NCBI GenBank assembly: GCA_022747635.1
Contig: JAKTNV010000011.1
Location: forward strand, 18,559,981 to 18,623,980
Reading direction: 5' to 3'
From: Hetaerina americana
Lineage: Eukaryota; Arthropoda; Insecta; Odonata; Calopterygidae
Length of the DNA: 64,000 nt
Shown here: piece by piece, positions 12,190 through 24,099 of the stretch
How the letters are laid out: every line of letters starts with the position of its first letter
Numbering within the stretch: the stretch's first letter is position 1
Notes under the pieces: generated by a model
What the model saw: only the letters and a program-made list of their open reading frames with translations
Told to the model about the DNA's origin: nothing
The model's database searches: none
Position numbers and translations under genes: made by a program

Positions 12190-12454
12190 AGTAAGATATA
12201 TACATCGATAATGTGGAAGCTCTCACGAAAGAAATATCATTCTTGGAGAGTACAACAGAACACAAAAATATGTAAAATGGTACTTACAGTGCAGATAGTT
12301 TCTTTCGGGCCTTTCTCTTAGGTCACTTCTGGTCAGACTCTGCCAGACGTCTGTTCAGAGTGTGACCAGAAGAAAACCTAAGAGAAAGGCCGAAATTATC
12401 TGAGTGTTCTTTTACGTGTTTTTCGTTATATATATGAGCGTTCCATTTCGAAGG

Positions 12455-12457
<3 letters not shown>
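12190..12457. repeat. FB locus B, inverted dimer
   Basis: Inverted arms of about 38 bp with a few mismatches (12305-12342 and 12356-12393) around a 13-nt loop. Upstream, gagagtacaacagaacacaa corresponds to the cacaata-aacacaaata block of unit A. Downstream, gagtgttcttttacgtg corresponds to the antisense outer block. The right end gagcgttccatttcgaag is shared exactly with FB locus C and directly precedes the TA tract. Confidence 0.6.

Positions 12458-12530
<73 letters not shown>
12458..12530. repeat. (TA)n microsatellite
   Basis: Nearly pure TA repeat bordering FB locus B. Confidence 0.95.
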
Positions 12531-12644
12531 CGAAAACCCACCACATGGCGAACAAATATTAATTCACATGGAGATAGATATTAGGAAAAGAGATAGCAAC
12601 ACATATAATGGACGAAAACAGAGGTGGGGAAGGCGGAACCCAGT

Positions 12645-12740
12645 AGATCACATGTGCAAAAATCTTTCTTGGACCGGGGCTTGAACCACGGATCTTTCGA
12701 CTTTCGGACTGATGCATTGGCCATCGGCCAGCCAAGGATT
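12645..12740 (-). repeat. SINE-D, tRNA-like head
   Basis: On the minus strand: atccttggctggccgatggc, then a box B (gtggttcaagccccggtcc). The same head occurs at 23285-23375, so it is a dispersed SINE head. It is not a tRNA gene because it lacks a clean acceptor stem and CCA context. Confidence 0.55.
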
Positions 12741-12841
12741 TATTTTTACACTTGTAATCTGCTCGATTCCGCCTTCGCTACCTCTCCTGTGCTTGTCTTT
12801 TATATGTTCGTATCCCTTTTCCTTGTGTCTATATCCATGTG

Positions 12842-12842
12842 A

Positions 12843-12912
<70 letters not shown>

Positions 12913-13030
12913 TGTATATATATAGTATGTATATATATATATATAGTATGTATATATATAGTATGTATATATATAGTATGTATATATATATATATATATA
13001 TATAGTATGAGTATGTATATATATATAGTG
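12842..13030. repeat. (TA)n with interspersed TAGTATG units
   Basis: Long TA tract that becomes an imperfect tandem array of tatatatagtatg-type units from about 12905 to 13025. The frames crossing it are Ile-Tyr or His-Thr runs with no coding meaning. Confidence 0.9.
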
Positions 13031-13074
13031 ACAAGCAATAGAGATAGACTAAATTTTTGACGTTTTATGCCTGT

Positions 13075-13142
13075 TGTGCGATCACTCCCTGCCACACACT
13101 CTAGCGGTGGCTAGCAGGGTGCATAGAGACGTAAATACAAAT
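13075..13142 (+). repeat. LINE-J 3' tail fragment
   Basis: cactccctgccacacactct, then agcggtggctagcagggtgc and a short tail. Tail-only copy as at 10945. Confidence 0.6.
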
Positions 13143-13924
13143 AAAAAAATAGCCGCCACGCGTTCACGAAAATAAAAAAACGACCACCACCAGAGCCTTG
13201 TTTGGGGGAAAATAAAAGCGAGGATCGGCCATCGGTCACGCAGCAACACCCATTTCACCCTTTCCTCCTCTCTCTCTATCCCAACTCCGCTCTGCCCGCC
13301 ACCCCGAATAAACAGAAAGATTCTTTTTTTTCTCCTCACGAGGCACCAGTTGATTTTTTTCCTTTAGCATCCCTTTCACAGTCGCGCCTGGAAGAGTCCT
13401 CGATTGGCTACCTCGAGAAAATATCGAAACACTATCGAGTCTTTGTTTTGCGGGTATGGGGATGCTTATGATGCTCTCGGTCATATGGTCGTAACTACGG
13501 ATGGCGGCGAATCCCAATGGCAGTTTTTCATTTAGTTAGGAACATACATGTGAATGATATTAATGCTTGTTGAAGAGAAACCAGTATCATGGGCGGGGCA
13601 CCGAGGGTAACCCTTCCTTTTTGGATGAATATTTTTAGCCGTAACAAATTCAAAACTTTATATAACTTGCTCTAACTTAAATTTCAATGCTTGCAATCTT
13701 TAACAGACCGACATTTTTAGGGTTTTTACCTTGTTCGTTGTCTTTGACTTAAAAGTAGTACTTCGCCAGAATTCTTGTTGGTGCCCTCCTGATGCTCTTA
13801 CATAGTTGGTGTTTAGGAAGTCCAAACTAAAAGGGATTTCGAGGACTCCCATAGCATTTTAAATTCCAGTATAACTCGGTGAAAATCTAGCGTAGGTTTG
13901 ATGTCGACAGTTACGAGTATGGGC
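13143..13924. other. Unassigned DNA
   Basis: Contains a C/T-rich patch (13250-13340). Overlapping frames on both strands at 13202-13517 have no motif and look like chance frames in skewed sequence. Confidence 0.4.
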
Positions 13925-14200
13925 AGCATCCCTTTGCCTGGCTTGGTATACCCCTCGTCCACTTGCCCTGCTTTCTTCGAATTTCAACCAATAACCTTCT
14001 TCTCTCTCCCCATGTTATACCTAGAACTTCATCGATTGGTATGTATTCCGTCCATTTTATGTTTTCCTTCTTCTTCACACCCGCATCTCAGACGTCTTCA
14101 ATCTACTCTTATCCTCCTTCCTCAATGACCAAGTTACTTAACCTTATGAAACTACGTTCCATATCAAAGTTTTTGCTTGTCTTTTCCTAATATATTTGCC
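13925..14200 (-). repeat. LINE-R C-terminal fragment, antisense
   Basis: Degraded antisense copy. cgtccattttatgttttcct (the family has cgtccatttcaccttctcc) corresponds to MEKVKWTE. tcttcaatctactcttatcc corresponds to DRRRLEA. cgttccatatcaaagttttt corresponds to KTLIWS. Confidence 0.65.
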
Positions 14201-15084
14201 ACAGGTGCCTTTAATTAACTCCTTCCTTTACCTACACGCATCTTTACCTTTGATAATTAATACAAAATGCATTAATTTTAATTAATGTAGAAATCCTTTC
14301 AGTTTATAGAGGTTATCTAGGTTCATTCTTGGAAATTGTGTCTAAAATGATGCTGAAGTAGTATTGTTCTGATTTAAAAATAGCCAAATGTCATGCTGGG
14401 TGATTACTATATAGTTTCGTAAAAATAGTCACCCAGTATCTGCTTAAATACATTTTTGCATGTTGAATTTGGTTCCTTTTCTTTTAATTTACAGGCAATG
14501 ACTCACCGGTATCGTTTTATATGTATTTGAGTTTGATGAAAAGGTTATGCATAATTAGACAAAGCGCGGTAAAATCAATCCGACGTATCAATGACGAAGG
14601 TAATGAGCCCAAAATCTATCCAGGCCAGCAGAAACTCACAAATAACTGATACCCTAGAATAGGATCCGCGTTTTCTACGTAGAAAACTACATCTAAGTAG
14701 TTCCCCTTTCACCACAGTGGGTTGAATTGGAAAACCTTTGTTTAAGAAATCCAGTTTAATTTAATCTGGCCATGTGTAAATCGTACATGCACGAATATAT
14801 AGAGACAAGTTGCGCGTTCCATCATGAAGAATGGAGCAAAAAAAGATAAAATGAAAAATTTTAAAGGAGTTCCAGTTCGGTTAAATGAGTAATTGTCCTC
14901 TACCGATCTCCAGCCTTTCCAGACTCTTTAAATTCCATAAATTGAGACTCCAATGCCAGAAATTCTTTAAGCGAAGTTACTTTACTCCGGGAAATATAGT
15001 GGGCTCCCTACCTTTGCGGTGTGCAAATCGTTCATTTGCGAAACCTCTACAACGTGACCTCATGACGCTCTCTCATTAAACCGT
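14201..15084. other. Unassigned DNA
   Basis: No gene or repeat partner found. Its right part could include the 5' end of the mariner that follows, but no left terminal repeat is visible. Confidence 0.4.
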
Positions 15085-15783
15085 TATTTAAACTCCGCTA
15101 CGCCATTAAATTTTGTGTGAAACTAGGCCAAACCGGAAAAGAAACTCATGAAATGCTAAAGATAGCTTGTAGTGAAAACATTATTTATGGATCGGGTGTT
15201 ATTGAGTGGAACAAGTTGTTTTGGGAGGGTAAAGAAGATATTGAAGATGCCAAACGTTCAGGAGGGCCTTCGACCTCAAAAAGTGACGAAAACCTTGAAA
15301 TAGTGTAGGCTTTCTTGGACAGGAATCGCATATTAAGTATTCGCATGATTTCTGATGAATTTGGCATCCCTAAAAGTGATAAACATCGGCTCGTGAGTGA
15401 AAACATGGGCGTGAGAAAAGTGTGCATGAAGTTGGTGCCGCACGTACTCTCGGAAACTTGCACGCGTATCTGCCAAGAGCTACTCGACCTTGTGAGTGAG
15501 GATCCAATTTTTTTTAATGCCCCACCAGACTTCTTCCACTTCCCGCGTTACAAATCCGTGGTGAAACTACGTCACCAAGGCTCGGTGGAAGCGTTAAAAC
15601 ATGTCTTGACGAGGGAGTTTATCAGCATTCCGGGCGCCGCCTTCCAGAAGGCGTGGAAAACTCGCTGGCAGCGGTGTGTGGACGCACAAGAGAGCTTCTT
15701 ATAAAACTTTTTAGTGAATTCTGGCAATACAATTTTTTAAATTGACTCAATCCTACTACTTTTGGGACAGGCGTTGCAGGTTA
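15085..15783 (+). pseudogene. Mariner with catalytic domain deleted
   Basis: The N-terminal half of a mariner/SETMAR-type transposase is preserved. It reads LRYAIKFCVKLGQTGKETHE (from about 15092), then VIEWNKLFWEGKEDIEDAKR and SGGPSTSKSDE, which is the first helix-turn-helix and linker. After one in-frame TAG (15306-15308) comes RNRILSIRMISDEFGI, the second helix-turn-helix, and LVSEDPIFFN. The frame then jumps directly to PDFFHFPRYKSVVK and ends AFQKAWKTRWQRCVDAQ. The segment with the first two catalytic Asp residues is missing. A 3' terminal repeat (actacttttgggacaggcg) ends at a TA at 15782-15783, joined to a LINE-R tail. What remains would bind DNA but not cut it. Confidence 0.9.
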
Positions 15784-15950
15784 GGCATGTTGGACGGATT
15801 GAAGTGAGGAATGAAGTATGTTGAATTTAAGAAAGGTCTATCGTAGTGTCGGATTTCAGGTTATGTTTTGTTTGGGGAGACTAGACGTCTCTAGTTGTTC
15901 AGTGTGTATCCAAAACCTGCGTTAAATGGTAGACTGTCAAATGGTAATAT
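15784..15950 (+). repeat. LINE-R 3' end fragment
   Basis: Begins in the LGMLDGMKGG region (gcatgttggacggattgaag) and runs through the 3' UTR (tatccaaaacctgcgttaaa, 15908-15927). It starts exactly where the mariner terminus ends, so the two share a junction. Confidence 0.75.
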
Positions 15951-17394
15951 TAACTGTTTCGCCCATGTAAAAATTTTGTATCCACCGTGGCAACGAGAGA
16001 GGGATTTCGGGTAAATGGATTGGGGATTGAGACTGATAAGCTGCTGTTATCACGCGTTTGACTAGCAGAAAAAAGATATCCTAAATAGTATATTACTCCA
16101 GTTTAATTACCGTGGTCCTTGTCTCGGTAGCGTTATAAATTAGGTGACTCTATGTCCGATCGTCGTGGAACTTTAACGAAGCCACCCGTACGTCTGTCTT
16201 TCCGTTTGTTTCTCCTTATTTTATTCCTTTGTCCTATCCAACCAATAGAGCATTCTCTGTTTATGCATTCATGCAACGAATATGCTTTTCAAACTCTCCC
16301 TCAGGCCATTTTCTCATTGGAAACAGCATATCGGAGAGAAAAAACAAGGGTATCTGATAAATGTGGGTCAGAAATGTTTTTCTGGACATAGGAATGGCTA
16401 ATCGACGGGGAACGTTCGCAAAATTCGTGATGTTTACAGTACAAAAATTTGTCTTCCTTCAATGAATTAATTTATACTCCTTTTCTTCCGGAAATATCGT
16501 CGTTTTCTTACCATTACATTATGTAGAAACTATTCGCTACCGTTCTGCCATCCACCCATCAAGTAAAGCAACTTTACCGTTCGCCTCCCATTTCTCATCT
16601 ATACACGAGTTTACTGAACTAATATCTTCATTAAAAAAGTTCTTAGACTTATTCCGTCGCAGTGGCGTTATCTCACAATGAAGAATTTTGGCCAACTCTT
16701 TACTCCTAAGATTACACGTCCAGTTATTTGGTCTCCCTTATCATTTAATACTCATTTCTCCTCTCAGGCTTTTGTTCTCATCAGGTCTTTGAGGGAAAGC
16801 TTTGCAGTGCTGTGATGCTCAAAGATCAAAGCGTTTGTAGACTTTTTTTTCTTTATTTTGGTCCATCTTTGTGCAGGTGACTTTTTTGTCCATTGCAAGG
16901 CACATCTTCGGAGTACTACCTCGGGTTCTTATTTGGAAAGTGTTGCTCTGCAATGGATACAAAGGCCATCAGCACAATGATGGACCAACGAAAGAAACTG
17001 CAAATCATCGAACTTCCTCGATTGCTACTTTATGATCCCGTCCATCTGCAACATTCTTTCGAAGAATTACAAAGACTGGTTTATCCTAGTGGCGCAAGTG
17101 GCACTAGCCATAAGCCACGCTCTAATTACTTATTTTAGAGGAAAAATCGAAGTTTTAATTTTTTTAAAAATTGGAAATAAATTTGTTATTCTTAGCATTT
17201 GACTTAGTATTTTCTGTACGATTTTTTGTAAATATATTATTATTATAAGATTTATTGTAAATATATTTATTGTAAGTATATTCTTGATATTTTGGTGATA
17301 TTGGTGAATTTCTTTTTCGTTCATCTTCATTTACGTTTCTGGTTAACCTTTCAGTCAGTCTGCCATCCAAAGGGATATGATCATTGCTGAGCGC
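15951..17394. other. Unassigned DNA
   Basis: The plus-strand frame 16893-17138 (81 aa) has no recognisable motif. The stretch 17140-17340 is very AT-rich. No gene is supported. Confidence 0.4.
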
Positions 17395-18145
17395 ATTAGA
17401 CAGTCAGTGTGATGGTATGGGATGAGAATCAATGCAAAGCTAAGCAAAGATGAAGAAGTTTTCGATAAAGAGGAAGGCCACGTTAACCGTTAAAAGAGGA
17501 AAGATACAAAGTTAAAGTAACTGTTAAAATAAAACATTTTTCATAAACTTGAGCAGGTGGAACAGTCGATCATCTTGGTCCAAAACACAACCAAGACGGG
17601 TTAAAGTAGTAAGAATATTAGAGGAAGAATTATCCTAGGCGAATAGGGGTTCACGAAGGAGGAGGGAAATTATGACCTGGATCTTGAATAAGGATGTTAA
17701 GAAAAGACTATTTAAAATATTTCGTATGGGGCGATATTTTATGCGGTGCGGAAACTTAGTCGTAAAAGTAAGATGAAAGGAGTAGATTGGATTGCATTGA
17801 GATGCAAGTATGGAGGCAGATGGAAAAGATAAAATGAACAGAAAGGAAAAGAAAGAAAATAGCACTAGGCGTGGTGAAGGAGGGGGTAGGATTGTTTTAG
17901 TCATCCAAAAGATACAGGAAAGATTGATGCAGAGCATTACCATTGGCGACGAAATGCTGAAGACTGATAGAGGGGTTAACTTGAGGCAAGGGAGAAAGGG
18001 AGGAGAGGAGAAAAGGAAAGACGTGTTGTACGGAATGATGGAGGGAAGTGAGTATGCGGAATTGAAGAACAGTTTAATGCAGTAATCAATCGATGTTCAG
18101 CCTATGTTCATTCCAAAACTTAACTTAAACGATTGAATATATGAT
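17395..18145 (+). pseudogene. LINE-R C-terminal region, degraded
   Basis: Starts at the end of RT (gatgagaatcaatgcaaagc, from GMRINxNK). It keeps the order of landmarks (EQVE at 17555, LDHN near 17580, GLEAMQVWRQMEKIK near 17795-17835, MLKT at 17957, LYGMMEGSEYAELK near 18025-18065) and ends in a mutated 3' UTR at about 18120-18140. Many frameshifts. Confidence 0.75.
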
Positions 18146-21100
18146 TATATAATAGCAATTGACATTTGTACTAATTTTCAGCAATGTGCGACGGGGTTAA
18201 AATTACTATTGTTATATCTGCTTTAATCTCTATTTTTTATATTATGTGTATCGAACACTATTTAATGCTATCCTTCACAATTTTATGTTCAGTCCTGTTC
18301 TAACTCCACGTTAGTTTTTCTGATTTTCTATCGTTTGGCACCGATAGCGTAGTTTTGGAGCGATAGCTTTTATACTACGTTAGCACATAATAGAAAGTAA
18401 TTTAAATAAAATTTTCTTTCAAATTGAAATTTAAATTGTTGGTGTTCACTTTCCCATACTTTTGATTTGGGCATCTTTACGTTGACTACGATAGTTTTAC
18501 ATTTTCCGGAAAATTACTAAGATAACAGACAATGCCACAATTTTAGTGTAAAAATTATTTGCCTTAACCAGGATGATTTTTACACTCTGAAATTGTTTCA
18601 TTGTTATGCACAATTAGCGCATGACCCAGTTAAAAGTTACTGTTGCGGCATCTCCTGCAGTTTCTTTGAAATTGTCTAAGCTAGCAGAGTTTTAATCTAC
18701 TTAAATGAGGCCTTCATTGATTTTCTAGTTGAGGGATTGAATTTAAATTGTTTATCATATATTATCTTGTTTATGTGATGCAACTTTTCTTAGCCTTATC
18801 ATAGCAATTGATTCATTCATTAATGAGTTATAGTCTCACGAACTTCAAGTAAGAAACTTTTTTTGCATGCACAGACCATCTATTTCAATCCCATTTCATG
18901 AATATATTATGCATACATATATCTATATTTCTCTATTTAAAGTTTTTGTCAGTATTTTTCGCCCAATAAATAATTTAACAGTTTAATATCTCTATTTCAG
19001 CATTTCTGGCGAGTTTATTTTTGCTTCCATGGACTTGACTCCGCAAGAAAATCAAGTGACGAGTGCTGCAAAGGTCTTGCTCTCTCTCTCTCCTTCCCCA
19101 TTCTAGTGGAGTGAGTACCATAGTTACAACCATTAATTTAGCCATTCTATCTTTTTTAAAAAGAGTGGGTATCGAGGTTGGTTCCTCCTTGCCTTCTCCA
19201 AAGTGTTTTTAATCGTGACACCATCACTGAAATGGCCGACCCCCCACTGGGGTCAAACACCTTTGCCTCACTGGGGAGCAGGCGCTGCGTGGTCTGCCTT
19301 TCGCTTGGCTCATTAGCTTCGATTTTTCTGGCAAGGGAGACCCCAAACCAAGAACAATCACCATTGCTCCATTCCTCACAAGACCAGGGGTAATAGAAGC
19401 GTGTTAGCTTTCTCGTCACGCAGGGGTTTTGCCATTGGTAAGAGATAAACCTTTTTATTCATGGAATTCGATTTTATCTAACAATGCAATCATTTCCAAA
19501 AGAGAGCTTGGAGGGTGTCATTTTTGTTGCTAAACATAAACCGTTAATGAAGTTCCAATATTCATTCCTGTGGTACAAAGGTCATGAAGCTTATCAGGAA
19601 GTTGGAAAGCAAATTTATCCATTGCTAAATTATAATGGGGGAAAATAAATAGTGGAAGTGTATCCAACATACCTACAGATTGCGTTAAGTGATGATAGAG
19701 GAACCATACTTGTTTGGAATGTAAAAGTAGCGTTGCAGGAATGAAAATGAAAGTGTGAATTAGAGAAGGACTCCCCTAGATGGATGGTAACAGAAAAATC
19801 TTTCGTCATTAAATCCATTTAATTCGCTTAATTAGGAAATAACTCGTATGACAGCGGGGAGGAAAGAAAATCGTGAAATTCTGGATCGCTTAGGGGTACA
19901 AAGTTGAACAGATACAGTATTTCCATCCATCAATTGTTAAAAGAGTAACAAATTAGAAGAAATGTATCGCTTCATATCTTGCCTAAACCATTGGCCATAG
20001 CTTTTTCTTAAGGGTTGATTTGAGCTTATGACAACACGTGACGTTTGAAAGGCACAGAAATGTATACGACCACTCTTTACTTAATTTCTCACCTCCAATA
20101 CGAATACCTTTGCGGTGTCAAGGGATAGAAATCTGTGTAAACAAGAACAAATTAGTAATTAAATTTTGTAATCACCATTTTTTCCCACTTATTCAATAGT
20201 TATTGGTTTTGGCATCTAGTTTTCTCATTTAAAATCTTTCGTCCGATAAGTAAATTCGATTTGGGCTTTATGTAAATGAGTTCATTGTGTCGGTAGACAG
20301 CCCCCAGGAACTAAAAGCTTTTTAGAGACTAAAAAAGACTTAATTTTATTTTGTAGCGTTATCCGTTTCCTCCCCTGAATCCATACCCATGTTTGAAATA
20401 AATGCGGTGACAATTTTCCCTTCATTGAGAGATTTACAACGAAATGGCTCGTCCTGCGATGAACCTCGTTCATGTCAAGATCGAAACTGTTTTCGTCCGA
20501 ATTCCGTTTAATGGTGGTTTTCTCCAAATTGCGTCTGACAATAGCGGGACGTCAGCTTCTTGCTGTGGATTGAATGGGACACTGGTCAAAAAGATTGACT
20601 CTAGGGCAGGAGGATGTAGAAATCGGTATAAGCATTTCAGGTTTCATTTTCTGACATTAAGTGTTTGAATTCGTTGAAGAGGAAGGTAAATGGAGAAAAT
20701 TAAGCTCATGCAGGGAGAGGCTTTTGCCGATGAATTAAGAAGGCGGGCTAAATTATTCGGTAAAACGAAGGAAGTGATAAAAAGAGAGGTTTTGGAGAGT
20801 GGAAGGAGGAAGAAGATAATAATGTTTTTAAGGATTAAGGGCATATTGGTCGAGGGTCGGAAATATCAATAAAATTAAAGGTGATAATGGGCGGAGAGAA
20901 TATCAAGATCTGGGTAAATTTGTGCTTTCTCAATCATTTTACCCCAGCCATGATTCCTAAAGGAATACTGTGACTCTAATGCGCATGTATGTGTGTTTGT
21001 ACATATATATGTGCGTGCTTATATACAATAAACCATAAAAACCCGAAGGTCGGTTTGATAGGTGATTGTAGAGTCCACCCACACTTGGCAATTAGAACTA

Positions 21101-21244
21101 AACTTAAAAAAGTGTGTAGTCATCAATATTTGGAAACTGAATTTGGAACAGCGAAATGCAATGTGTAGACTCAATTAAATGGATTGCCTAGGTGTACCCT
21201 CACTCACGATCTCGCCTGAGTGAAACACATACGGTGAATATGTG
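18146..21244. other. Long unassigned AT-rich region
   Basis: About 3 kb with almost no repeat match. Exceptions: a SINE-C body word at 18570-18605 (gatgatttttacactctgaa) and a SINE-B tail word at 21035-21080 (aacccgaaggtcggtttgat). The GC-richer segment 19156-19419 has an 87-codon open minus frame without any known motif. An antisense or sense exon there cannot be excluded, but nothing supports one. Confidence 0.4.
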
Positions 21245-21825
21245 GAAAAGGTAAAAAAAATTAGGATTTATTAGAAGAATACATGGTAAATTTGATGAAA
21301 AGTTCAAAGAGAAGTTTTATCTGTCGTTGGTTTGGCATGATTAAGAATATGTTGTTAGTATATGGTATCCTCACGAAGTTGAATTGATATGCCGAGTTGT
21401 ATCGCGTACAGCGTAGAGGAGCTAGATTTGTAACACGTTGTTGCGATAAACTTAGTAGCGTATCCAAAATATTAAGAGTAGCTGTATTGGGAATCACTCA
21501 CTGAGCGAAGGTTATATCACAGATTGAAGCTCTTGCATAAAAATGAAGGAGGTCACTTTAACAGTGATGTTGAAAATGTTTTATTACCCCCAGCGTACTG
21601 CGGTAGGATGATAGATCATGCTGATAAAATTGTAGAGATGAAGTGTAGAAAGGATAGTTTCACGATGATTTTTATTCCACGAACGATGGAGAATCATAAT
21701 AGCATTGTCGACCGCGGTAGGGTCATATTCGGGTAAAGGTATTCGGGTGTGTATTCACCGCTGCCACACAAGGCCTGGCGTTGGCTTACAGGGTAATCAT
21801 ATAAATAAATAAATAAAATTGCTAA
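21245..21825 (+). pseudogene. LINE-J C-terminal region and 3' tail
   Basis: Encodes GFIRRIHGKFDEKFKEKFYL, WYPHEVEL, QRRGARFVTR-CDKLSSVSKI, then after frameshifts FNSDVENVLLPPAYCGR and KCRKDSFTMIFIPRTMENHN. It continues into the 3' tail (tcaccgctgccacacaagg, ggcttacagggtaatc) and ends in (AAAT)n at 21805-21825. Close in layout to 54895-55480 but more mutated. Confidence 0.85.
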
Positions 21826-21917
21826 TTTGACGATTGATGGGCCCTTTCTTCTGCCGCCCATAGTTTTTTTATACTATGCACTATACACATATGTCTGTGG
21901 GTTTTATGTATATATAC

Positions 21918-21921
21918 ATAT

Positions 21922-21992
<71 letters not shown>
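21918..21992. repeat. (TA)n microsatellite
   Basis: About 70 bp of nearly pure TA. Confidence 0.95.
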
Positions 21993-22000
<8 letters not shown>

Positions 22001-22289
22001 TATATGTATAAAATGTGTTTCTATATTTTTTGTTGCTGTCCAATTTATTATTCGGCACTTCCGTGTTACGTCGTGAAATCATCATCTCATACATTCATCA
22101 TGCCTTGCTGAAGTCACGAAACCAGTGGAACTATAATACTAGTTTCTTTCTTTTTCATGAGGAATTTTTTACACTTTATTTTATTTAATGCTGACCTTAA
22201 ACGTTTAACGTACAAACTTTTAAGCGTGTAAGACCCAAGGCTCGTAAGTTTCAGGAAAACTAATTAATACTGAATATCATAGATATTGT

Positions 22290-22590
22290 TATTAAGGGGC
22301 CTAGATAATCAACTGAGTAGGGCGTTTGGTTATTGACCGGAGGGTCCGGAGTTGATTCCCGGGGACAGCCGATGGACACATACAGCTCCAACCGAGCTGT
22401 TGATTTTTCGGGAACCACATCCTTCTAGGATACTGTAGGCGGTACAGGGAAAGGAACTGCTCCCTCCCCCCCTTATAACCCTGATGCTTCGATTTTACTT
22501 GCCGTTGGGATATATACTAGGTGAGTTTGACCCCAAACAATCAAGCCAACATTCGTGTTGATTAGTGTGGTTGGCATCGTTAATAGGGTA
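22290..22590 (+). repeat. SINE-B, sense copy
   Basis: A nearly full copy. The tRNA-like head has a box B (ggagttgattcccgggga, 22349-22366). The body has ccaaccgagctgttgatttt, ttcgggaaccacatccttct, tacagggaaaggaactgct and taggtgagtttga, and the end has ccaacattcgtgttgattag. This is a good reference copy for the family. Confidence 0.75.
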
Positions 22591-22711
22591 GGATAAAGTT
22601 GCTATTTTCAGAAACTATTTTATAGGATTCCTCCAGTTCACGCATAGGATCTTTCCTAGACAAGCATTCCTGACAGCGGGAATAGACATCTTAGTGCATT
22701 TATGCTAGTAG

Positions 22712-23042
22712 CCATTCATTTATGGGGGATCGAGATAGTGCGGGGGCTAAAGAAGTGGCTTCCCAGACCCAGAGGGCCCGGGTTCAAATCCCGGCGGTGT
22801 TGAATATTTTTCAGTGGTATCTCGATCCCTACTTGAGGTGTTTTGTGGAAGGCGCTTTGAGTGAGTACGCCGTCCGTCGGATGGGACGTTAAGCTGCGGA
22901 CCCCTTGGCGCCTTTCGTAAAGAGTAGGCTAATGCCGACGCCGGGTTTCTCTCCACCCTTCATCCTTTCCTATACATCCCCTATGACGCAAATTACCTCA
23001 GCTATCGGTCGCTTCCCCTAAATACTACTACCATTCATTTAT
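22712..23042 (+). mobile_element. SINE-A, complete, with 12-bp TSD
   Basis: Complete SINE-A between perfect 12-bp duplications ccattcatttat (22712-22723 and 23031-23042). Head, B box (gggttcaaatcccgg) and body are nearly identical to the copy at 8295-8627 and the 3' tail is again (CTA)n-like. The close identity of two copies 14 kb apart and the intact duplications point to recent activity. Confidence 0.9.
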
Positions 23043-23284
23043 CCCCGTAATGTTGTTTACCTAGGTGCTTCCTGGTCATGGTAATGAAGTGGCCTTACAT
23101 TTTTACTCTTGAGAACAAAAGCATTGGTATTGGCTAATTTACTTACTCAGATTTTAGGTTTTGTAGGATTTTATTTAGACGTACGAAAATAGATGTTACA
23201 GGAAAGGGGATTAAAATACAGGTAAAAGATGATTAAAAGACTAGTTGGAAATGTGGAAGGGTGAGGATTCCATGCAGAAAAAAC

Positions 23285-23375
23285 AGTTCCAATTGACCGG
23301 GACTCAAACCAGGCCTTCAACTTTCCGGGCCGATGCTCTTGCCATGAAGCTATCAAGGATAAGGTTATTTAGACT
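23285..23375 (-). repeat. SINE-D, tRNA-like head
   Basis: On the minus strand it reads atccttgatagcttcatggc, aagagcatcggcccggaaag, then box B tggtttgagtcccggtc. It matches the head at 12645-12740 and looks like a SINE head, not a functional tRNA. Confidence 0.5.
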
Positions 23376-24099
23376 GGAAAACTGACGGGATTTTATGCAA
23401 AAAGTGTGCTATTCCTTGGCCCAGAGCTGGTTCTCGGGAGCTACTACCAGTAGAATGGTCTAGATAGCAAGATACTGTACCTGCTCTTTATTACTGACTA
23501 CTTTCCTTAACGCTTTCCCCGTGTGTTCTTCCGTTTTACGGGTTTTCGTGTTTTAATGTGTATATGTATCAGGACTTAAGGAGGGAGGTTATAGGAAGTA
23601 TTTTATTGCCCTATTGATGGATCGCTGTCTTTGATTTCCTAATTATCTTCCACTTATGCTTTGAACTTAATCTTTGCTCAGCTGACATTAGAATGATAAA
23701 TATTTTACTATTTTTAAATAGTAAGTACAGTATTCAAACAATTATTTTATTTCCACCTCTCCTTATACATTTCATTAGGAAAATCAGACATGCTCCCAGC
23801 TGGTTTCGAAAGTTCATGCTTGTAAGTCTAATATTGAATGTTTCCCAGTGTAATTTACCAATATAAGAATAAACATTTTTTCTCAGACATTTAAAGATTT
23901 TACTGAGGTAACAACAATGCCTGTGGCGATTCTACCAATTATCTAGTCTCCTTGCTGTGGGGAAAAATGAGGCTGCGCTGGGCTTACGCTCAACTAGTTG
24001 TGTGGGTCCAGATACATGAAGGGAAAAGAGTATCGTATTTCTCGATAAACACATAGATATGTAGCATGTGGGGTTTTATCTTTTTATTCCCTCACACAA
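23376..24099. other. Unassigned DNA
   Basis: No gene or repeat recognised. Confidence 0.4.

Noticed and set aside
12648..13095. Frames of up to 128 codons through the TA tract
   Set aside because: They are Tyr-Ile or His-Thr repeats translated from microsatellites.
19156..19419. 87-codon open minus frame in GC-richer DNA
   Set aside because: No recognisable motif, and an overlapping plus-strand frame of similar length exists. Kept only as a note in the unassigned region.
23285..23375. Possible tRNA gene
   Set aside because: Boxes A and B are present, but the head recurs at 12645, the acceptor stem does not pair well, and no terminator follows. It is a SINE head.
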